This document shows positions 56,071 through 64,000 of a DNA stretch of 64,000 nt, piece by piece (position 1 is the first letter of the stretch; each line of letters starts with the position of its first letter). The DNA comes from Andrena cerasifolii (Eukaryota > Arthropoda > Insecta > Hymenoptera > Andrenidae), in assembly GCF_050908995.1 (NCBI RefSeq), contig NW_027484956.1, positions 24,912 through 88,911 of the forward strand. The letters run 5' to 3'. Position numbers and translations under genes: made by a program. Below the pieces are notes generated by a model. That model saw only the letters and a program-made list of their open reading frames with translations, was not told the DNA's origin and ran no database searches.

Positions 56071-57549
56071 CGATATTGAAAAACCATTATTGAAAAACTT
56101 ACATCGAAAAACTGATATTGCAAAACCGATATTGAAAAACCGATATTGAATCCGATATTAGAACCGATATTGAAAAACCAATATTGAAAAACTTACATCG
56201 AAAAACTTATATTGCAAAACCGATATTGAAAAACCGTTATTGAATCCGATATTAGAACCGATATTGAAAATACAATATTGAAAAACTTACATCGAAAAAC
56301 CTATATCGAAAAACTGATATTGCAAAACCGATATTGAAAAACCGATATTGAAAAACTGATATTGCAAAACCGATATTGAAAAACCGATATTGAAAAACCG
56401 ATATTGAAAAACCGATTTTGAAAAACCAATATTGAAAAACTTACATCGAAAAACTGATATTGCAAAACCGATATTGAAAAACCGATATTGAATCCGATAT
56501 TAGAACCGATATTGAAAAACCGATATTGAAAAACAAATATTGAAAAACCGATATTGAAAACCCGATATTGAAAAACAAATATTGAAAAACCGATATTGAG
56601 AAACCAATATTGAAAAACTTACATCGAAAAACTGATATTGAAAAACCGATATTGAAAAACCAATATTGAAAAACTTACATCGAAAAACTGATATTGCAAA
56701 ACCGATATTGAAAAACCGATATTGAATCCGATATTAGAACCGATATTGAAAAACCGATATTGAAATACTTACATCGAAAAACTGATATTGAAAAACCGAT
56801 ATTGAAAAACCGATATTGAAAAACCGATATTGAAAAACCTATATCGAAAAACTGATATTGCAAAACCGATATTGAGAAACCGATATTGAATCCGATATTA
56901 GAACGATATTCAAAAACCGATATTGAAAAACAAATATTGAAAAACTGATATCGAAAAACTGATATTGAAAAACCGATATTGAAAAACCGATATTGAAAAA
57001 CCAAAATTGAAAAACTTACATCGAAAAACTGATATTGCAAAACCGATATTGAAAAACCGATATTGAATCCGATATTAGAACCGATATTGAAAAACCAATA
57101 TTGAAAAACTTACATCGAAAAACTGATATTGCAAAACCGATATTGAAAAACCGATATTGAAAAACCAATATTGAAAAACTTACATCGAAAAACTGATATT
57201 GCAAAACCGATATTGAAAAACCGATATTGAATCCGATATTAGAACCGATATTGAAAAACCGATATTGAAAAACCAATATTGAAAAACTTACATCGAAAAA
57301 CTGATATTGCAAAACCGATATTGAAAAACCGATATTGAATCCGATATTAGAACCGATATTGAAAAACCGATATTGAAAAACCAATATTGAAATACTTACA
57401 TCGAAAAACTGATATTGAAAAACCGATATTGAAAAACCATTATTGAAAAACTTACATCGAAAAACTGATATTGCAAAACCGATATTGAAAAACCGATATT
57501 GAATCCGATATTAGAACCGATATTGAAAAACCAATATTGAAAAACTTAC
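55602..57549 (+). repeat. Partner of the 37.0-38.97 kb block
   Basis: Same marker order as 37,020-38,968, offset 18,582/18,581. It contains the single-base loss at about 56,903 (gaacgatattc in place of gaaccgatattc), one of only a few isolated indels left of 60.9 kb. Confidence 0.75.
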
Positions 57550-60500
57550 ATCGAAAAACTTATATTGCAAAACCGATATTGAAAAACCGTTATTGAATCC
57601 GATATTAGAACCGATATTGAAAATACAATATTGAAAAACTTACATCGAAAAACCTATATCGAAAAACTGATATTGCAAAACCGATATTGAATCCGATATT
57701 AGAACCGATATTGAAAAACCGATATTGAAATACAAATATTGAAAAACTGATATCGAAAAACTGATATTGCAAAACCGATATTGAAAAACCGATATTGAAA
57801 AACTGATATTGCAAAACCGATATTGAAAAACCGATATTGAAAAACCGATATTGAAAAACCGATTTAGAAAAACCAATATTGAAAAACTTACATCGAAAAA
57901 AAGATATTGCAAAACCGATATTGAAAAACCGATATTGAATCCGATATTAGAACCGATATTGAAAAACCGATATTGAAAAACAAATATTGAAAAACCGATA
58001 TTGAAAACCCGATATTGAAAAACAAATATTGAAAAACCGATATTGAAAAACCAATATTGAAAAACTTACATCGAAAAACTGATATTGCAAAACCGATATT
58101 GAAAAACCAATATTGAAAAACTTACATCGAAAAACTGATATTGCAAAACCGATATTGAAAAACCGATATTGAATCCGATATTAGAACCGATATTGAAAAA
58201 CCGATATTGAAAAACCAATATTGAAATACTTACATCGAAAAACTGATATTGAAAAACCGATATTGAAAAACCGATATTGAAAAACCGATATTGAAAAACC
58301 AATATTGAAAAACTTACATCGAAAAACTGATATTGCAAAACCGATATTGAAAAACCGATATTGAATCCGATATTAGAACCGATATTGAAAAACCAATATT
58401 GAAAAACCAATATTGAAAAACTTACATCGAAAAACTGATATTGCAAAACCGATATTGAAAAACCGATATTGAATCCGATATTAGAACCGATATTGAAAAA
58501 CCGATATTGAAAAACAAATATTGAAAAACTGATATCGAAAAACTGATATTGAAAAACCGATATTGAAAAACTGATATTGAAAAACCAATATTGAAAAACT
58601 TACATCGAAAAACTGATATTGCAAAACCGATATTGAAAAACCGATATTGAATCCGATATTAGAACCGATATTGAAAAACCGATATTGAAAAACCAATATT
58701 GAAATACTTACATCGAAAAACTGATATTGAAAAACCGTTATTGAAAAACCGATATTGAAAAAACGATATTGAAAAACCTATATCGAAAAACTGATATTGC
58801 AAAGCCGATATTGAGAAACCGATATTGAATCCGATATTAGAACCGATATTCAAAAACCGATATTGAATCCGATATTAGAACCGATATTCAAAAACCGATA
58901 TTCAAAAACAAATATTGAAAAACCAATATTGAAAAACTTACATCGAAAAACTGATATTGCAAAACCGATATTGAAAAACCGATATTGAAAAACCAATATT
59001 GAAAAACTTACATCGAAAAACTGATATTGCAAAACCGATATTGAAAAACCGATATTGAATCCGATATTAGAACCGATATTGAAAAACCGATATTGAAAAA
59101 CCAATATTGAAAAACTTACATCGAAAAACTGATATTGCAAAACCGATATTGAAAAACCGATATTGAATCCGATATTAGAACCGATATTGAAAAACCGATA
59201 TTGAAATACTTACATCGAAAAACTGATATTGAAAAACCGATATTGAAAAACCGATATTGAAAAACCGATATTGAAAAACCGATATTGAGAAACCGATATT
59301 GAATCCGATATTAGAACCGATATTCAAAAACCGATATTGAAAAACCGATATTGAAAAACCGATTTTGAAAAACCAATATTGAAAAACTTACATCGAAAAA
59401 CTGATATTGCAAAACCGATATTGAAAAACCGATATTGAATCCGATATTAGAACCGATATTGAAAAACCGATATTGAAAAACAAATATTGAAAAACCGATA
59501 TTGAAAACCCGATATTGAAAAACAAATATTGAAAAACCGATATTGAAAAACCAATATTGAAAAACTTACATCGAAAAACTGATATTGAAAAACCGATATT
59601 GAAAAACCGATATTGAAAAACCGATATTGAAAAACCGATATTGAAAAACCTATATCGAAAAACTGATATTGCAAAACCGATATTGAGAAACCGATATTGA
59701 ATCCGATATTAGAACCGATATTCAAAAACCGATATTGAAAAACCGATATTGAAAAACCGATTTTGAAAAACCAATATTGAAAAACTTACATCGAAAAACT
59801 GATATTGCAAAACCGATATTGAAAAACCGATATTGAATCCGATATTAGAACCGATATTGAAAAACCGATATTGAAAAACAAATATTGAAAAAACGATATT
59901 GAAAACCCGATATTGAAAAACAAATATTGAAAAACCGATATTGAAAAACCAATATTGAAAAACTTACATCGAAAAACTGATATTGCAAAACCGATATTGA
60001 AAAACCAATATTGTAAAACTTACATCGAAAAACTGATATTGCAAAACCGATATTGAAAAACCGATATTGAATCCGATATTAGAACCGATATTGAAAAACC
60101 GATATTGAAAAACAAATATTGAAAAACTGATATTGAAAAACCAATATTGAAAAACTTACATCGAAAAACTGATATTGCAAAACCGATATTGCAAAACCGA
60201 TATTGAAAAACCGATATTGAATCCGATATTAGAACCGATATTGAAAAACCAATATTGAAAAACTTACATCGAAAAACTTATATTGCAAAACCGATATTGA
60301 AAAACCGTTATTGAATCCGATATTAGAACCGATATTGAAAATACAATATTGAAAAACTTACATCGAAAAACCTATATCGAAAAACTGATATTGCAAAACC
60401 GATATTGAATCCGATATTAGGACCGATATTGAAAAACCGATATTGAAATACAAATATTGAAAAACTGATATCGAAAAACTGATATTGCAAAACCGATATT

Positions 60501-60670
60501 GAAAAACCGATATTGAAAAACTGATATTGCAAAACCGATATTGAAAAACCGATATTGAAAAACCGATATTGAAAAACCGATTTTGAAAAACCAATATTGA
60601 AAAACTTACATCGAAAAACCGATATTGAAAAACCGATATTGAATCCGATATTAGAACCGATATTGAAAAA

Positions 60671-60682
60671 CCGATATTAGAA
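60671..60682 (+). repeat. Orphan 12-bp unit gatattagaacc
   Basis: Here gatattagaacc follows gatattgaaaaacc directly, without its usual partner gatattgaatcc. Everywhere else in the clean part of the window that I looked, the two 12-bp units occur together in fixed order. A nearby pair at about 60,410-60,425 also has a private change (ttaggacc). Confidence 0.75.
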
Positions 60683-61454
60683 CCGATATTGAAAAACCGA
60701 TATTGAAAAACAAATATTGAAAAACCGATATTGAAAAACAAATATTGAAAAACCGATATTGAAAAACCAATATTGAAAAACTTACATCGAAAAACTGATA
60801 TTGCAAAACCGATATTGAAAAACCAATATTGAAAAACTTACATCGAAAAACTGATATTGCAAAACCGATATTGAAAAACCGATATTGAATCCGATATTAG
60901 AACCGATATTGAAAACCGATATTGAAAAACCAATATTGAAATACTTACATCGAAAAACTGATATTGAAAAACCGATATTGAAAAACCGATATTGAAAAAC
61001 CAATATTGAAAAACTTACATCGAAAAACTGATATTGCAAAACCGATATTGAAAAACCGATATTGAATCCGATATTAGAACCGATATTGAAAAACCAATAT
61101 TGAAAAACCAATATTGAAAAACTTACATCGAAAAACTGATATTGCAAAACCGATATTGAAAAACCGATATTGAATCCGATATTAGAACCGATATTGAAAA
61201 ACCGATATTGAAAAACAAATATTGAAAAACTGATATCGAAAAACTGATATTGAAAAACCGATATTGAAAAACCGATATTGAAAAACCAATATTGAAAAAC
61301 TTACATCGAAAAACTGATATTGCAAAACCGATATTGAAAAACCGATATTGAAAAACCAATATTGAAAAACTTACATCGAAAAACTGATATTGCAAAACCG
61401 ATATTGAAAAACCGATATTGAATCCGATATTAGAACCGATATTGAAAAACCGAT

Positions 61455-63880
61455 ATTGAAAACCAATATTGAAAAACTTACATCGAAAAACTGATATTGC
61501 AAAACCGATATTGAAAAACCGATATTGAATCCGATATTAGAACCGATATTGAAAAACCGATATTGAAATACTTACATCGAAAAACTGATATTGAAAAACC
61601 GATATGAAAAACCGATATTGAAAAACCGATATTGAAAAACCGATATTGAGAAACCGATATTGAATGCGATATTAGAACCGATATTCAAAAACCGATATTG
61701 AAAAACCGATATTGAAAAACCGATTTTGAAAAACCAATATGAAAAACTTACATCGAAAAACTGATATTGCAAAACCGATATTGAAAAACCGATATTGAAT
61801 CCGATATTAGAACCGATATTGAAAAAACCGATATTGAAAACAAATATTGAAAAACCGATATTGAAAAACCCGATATTGAAAACAAATATTGAAAACCGAT
61901 ATTGAAAAACCAATATTGAAAAACTTACATCGAAAAACTGATATTGAAAAACCGATATGAAAAACCGATATTGAAAACCGATATTGAAAAACCGATATTG
62001 AAAAACCTATATCGAAAAACTGATATTGCAAAAACCGATATTGAGAAACCGATATTGAATCCGATATTAGAACCGTATTCAAAACCGATATTGAAAAACC
62101 GATATTGAAAAACCGATTTGAAAAACCAATATTGAAAAACTTACATCGAAAAACTGATATTGCAAAACCGATATTGAATCCGATATTAGAACCGATATTG
62201 AAAAACCGATATTGAAAAACAAATATTGAAAAACCGATATTGAAAACCGATATTGAAAAACAAATATTGAAAAACCGATATTGAAAAACCAATATTGAAA
62301 AACTTACATCGAAAAACTGATATTGCAAAACCGATATTGAAAAACCAATATTGAAAACTTACATCGAAAAACTGATATTGCAAAACCGATATTGAAAAAC
62401 CGATATTGAATCCGATATTAGAACCGATATTGAAAACCGATATTGAAAAACAATATGAAAAACCGATATTGAAAAACCAATATTGAAAAAACTTACATCG
62501 AAAAACTGATATTGCAAAACCGATATTGAAAAACCGATATTTATCCGATATTAGAACCGATATTGAAAACCGATATTGAAAAACAAATATTGAAAAACTG
62601 ATATTGAAAAACCAATATTGAAAAACTATACATCGAAAAACTGATATTGCAAAACCGATATTGAAAAACCGATATGAATCGATATTAGAACCGATATTGA
62701 AAAACCGATATGAAAAAACCAATATTGAACATCGAAAACTGATATAAACCGATATTGAAAAACCTATATGAAAAACTTACATCGAAAAACTGATATTGCA
62801 AAACCGATATTGAAAAACCGATATTGAATCCGATATTAGAACCGATATTGAAAAACCAATATTGAAAAACTACTACATCGAAAAAACTGATATTGCAAAA
62901 CCGATATTGAATCGATATTAGGAACCGATATTGAAAAACGATATTGAAATACAAATATTGAAAAACTGATATCGAAAAACTGATATTGCAAAACCGATAT
63001 TGAAAAACCGATATTGAAAAACTGATATTGCAAAACGATATGAAAAACCGATATTGAAAAACCCGATATTGAAAAACCGATTTTGAAAACCAATATTGAC
63101 AAACTACAATCGAAAAACTGATATTGCAAAACCGATATTGAAAAACCGATATTGAATCCGATATTAGAACCGATATTGAAAACCGATATTGAAAAACAAA
63201 TATTGAAAAACCGATATTGAAAACCGATATTGAAAAACAAATATTGAAAAACCGATATTGAAAAACCAATATTGAAAACTTACATCGAAAACTGATATTG
63301 CAAAACCGATATTGAAAAACCAATATTGAAAAACTTACATCGAAAACTGATATTGCAAAACCGATATTGAAAAACCGATATTGAATCCGATATTAGAACC
63401 GATATTGAAAAACCGATATTGAAAAACCAATATTGAAAATACTTACATCGAAACTGATATTGAAAACCGATATGAAAAACCGATATTGAAAAACCAATAT
63501 TGAAAAACTTACATCGAAAAACTGATATTGCAAAACCGATATTGAAAAACCGATATTGAATCCGATATTAGAACCGATATTGAAAAACCAATATTGAAAA
63601 ACCAATATTGAAAAACTTACATCGAAAAACTGATATTGCAAAACCGATATTGAAAAAACCGATATTGAATCCGATATTAGAACCGATATTGAAAAACCGA
63701 TATTGAAAAACAAATATTGAAAAACTGATATCGAAAAACTGATATTGAAAAACCGATATTGAAAAACCGATATTGAAAAACCAATATTGAAAAACTTACA
63801 TCGAAAAAACTGATATTGCAAAACCGATATTGAAAAACCATATTGAAAAACCAATATTGAAAAACCTACATCGAAAACTG
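61455..63880 (+). repeat. Indel-dense stretch of the satellite, probably poor consensus
   Basis: The unit order is still recognisable, but one- and two-base losses and gains appear every few tens of bases. Examples are gaaaacc at 61,458-61,464, gatatgaa at 61,601, caatatgaa at 61,735, gaaaaaacc at 61,821, ccgtattcaaaacc at 62,074-62,087, gatttgaa near 62,116, tttatcc at 62,540, aactatacatcg near 62,626, and a compound loss at 62,725-62,755. Most alter the A tract or drop one base from atatt. Left of 60.9 kb I noted only about three such indels. The sharp onset and the error type fit uncorrected long-read sequence near a contig end. True decay at an array edge is the alternative. The last 120 bases look clean. 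Confidence 0.75.
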
Positions 63881-64000
63881 ATATTGCAAAACCGATATTG
63901 AAAAACCGATATTGAATCCGATATTAGAACCGATATTGAAAAACCGATATTGAAAAACCAATATTGAAAAACTTACATCGAAAAACTGATATTGCAAAAC

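Larger units (their letters stand above)
21250..61450 (+). repeat. Right subfamily domain of the satellite
   Basis: Diagnostic changes relative to the left domain: in the six-A marker segment the unit after ccg reads ttattgaaaaacc (near 22,388, 26,154, 27,850, 31,824, 33,520, 35,400, 39,280, 42,320 and 58,737). The cttatattgc/ccgttattg marker (near 21,240, 23,600, 25,010, 26,870, 29,270, 30,680, 32,540, 40,600, 41,200, 44,380, 51,530, 57,560 and 60,280) is usually followed by an added actgatattgc unit and gattttgaaaaacc. Local duplications are more frequent and longer than in the left domain. The boundaries are approximate. Confidence 0.7.
1..64000 (+). repeat. 14-bp satellite array, head-to-tail, spans entire window
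   Basis: The whole window is built from the 14-bp unit gatattgaaaaacc and close variants. All units run in the same direction; I never saw the reverse complement (a ggttttt string) on the plus strand. Variants differ at a few fixed positions: gatattgcaaaacc, aatattgaaaaact, tacatcgaaaaact, tatatcgaaaaact, gatatcgaaaaact, aatattgaaatact, gatattgagaaacc, gatattcaaaaacc, gattttgaaaaacc and gatattgaaaaccc. Two 12-bp derivatives occur as a pair. The canonical unit is 7 A, 3 T, 2 C and 2 G. No unique DNA, gene or mobile element interrupts the array, and it runs off both ends of the window. Arrays of this kind are typical of eukaryotic heterochromatin. Location on the chromosome and host species cannot be read from the sequence. 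Confidence 0.98.

Noticed and set aside
62725..62760. Possible insertion or unique sequence where units become hard to parse
   Set aside because: It still reads as fragments of the unit with several deletions (gaacatcg, gatataaacc). No foreign sequence is present.
62685..63323. Longest open frame, 212 codons
   Set aside because: It lies in the indel-dense stretch. Its length results from frame switches at probable sequence errors.
1..64000. CRISPR array
   Set aside because: Direct repeats are contiguous 14-mers without unique spacers, and there are no cas genes.
1..64000. Iteron-type replication origin (AT-rich 14-bp direct repeats)
   Set aside because: Thousands of units over 64 kb, with no initiator gene or unique flank, is far outside plasmid iteron clusters.
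1..64000. Telomeric repeat
   Set aside because: The unit does not match the G-rich strand pattern of known telomeres. G and C are equal in the canonical unit.
1..64000. CENP-B box or other known centromere motif
   Set aside because: No G+C-rich 17-bp motif of that type is visible. A centromeric role cannot be inferred from the sequence.
1..64000. Hairpins from the short palindromes caatattg and gatatc
   Set aside because: They are 6-8 bp and recur as part of common unit variants. No longer stem or T-run was seen to suggest a terminator or ncRNA.
1..64000. Transposon, insertion sequence, tRNA or rRNA gene
   Set aside because: None is visible. No terminal inverted repeats, target duplications or structured RNA signatures interrupt the array.

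Overview
This window is one uninterrupted, head-to-tail satellite DNA array. The base unit is 14 bp, gatattgaaaaacc, about 29% G+C, with an A-rich plus strand. Roughly 4,500 to 4,600 units fill the window (my estimate from length divided by unit size). The array is present at base 1 and base 64,000, so neither true end is seen. I found no unique sequence, gene, RNA gene, transposon, CRISPR array or origin, and no stretch in inverted orientation. A simple 14-bp satellite tens of kb long points to a eukaryotic heterochromatic region (pericentromeric, centromeric, subtelomeric or sex-chromosome type) in a long-read assembly. The sequence alone does not tell me the species.

The units form a small alphabet of variants: gatattgcaaaacc, aatattgaaaaact followed by tacatcgaaaaact, tatatcgaaaaact, gatatcgaaaaact, gatattgagaaacc, gatattcaaaaacc, gattttgaaaaacc, and a pair of 12-bp units, gatattgaatcc followed by gatattagaacc. 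Their order is not random. It builds blocks of 0.3 to 6 kb that recur across the window.

Layout: (1) 1 to about 20.0 kb, left subfamily, with block copies of 2,582, 1,892, 2,582, 1,486, 2,362 and 2,582 bp marked by a recurrent cassette. (2) About 20.0 to 21.3 kb, a transition. (3) About 21.3 to 61.4 kb, right subfamily, with diagnostic variants and many tandem duplications at offsets of 5,670, 3,880, 1,424, 1,006, 694, 600 and 590 bp. (4) About 61.45 to 63.88 kb, the same satellite but dense in one- and two-base indels, which looks more like poor consensus sequence than biology.

The long open frames on the minus strand (up to about 212 codons) are a by-product of the repeat. Three units make 42 bp, so each minus-strand frame reads the same 14-residue peptide in rotation. 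The starts I checked are TTG, and the recurrent ATGs are followed by a stop at once or after 14 codons. I call no coding sequence. The interest lies in how the array evolved (recent block duplication, subfamily turnover, paired 12-bp units) and in assembly quality, not in a new gene system.
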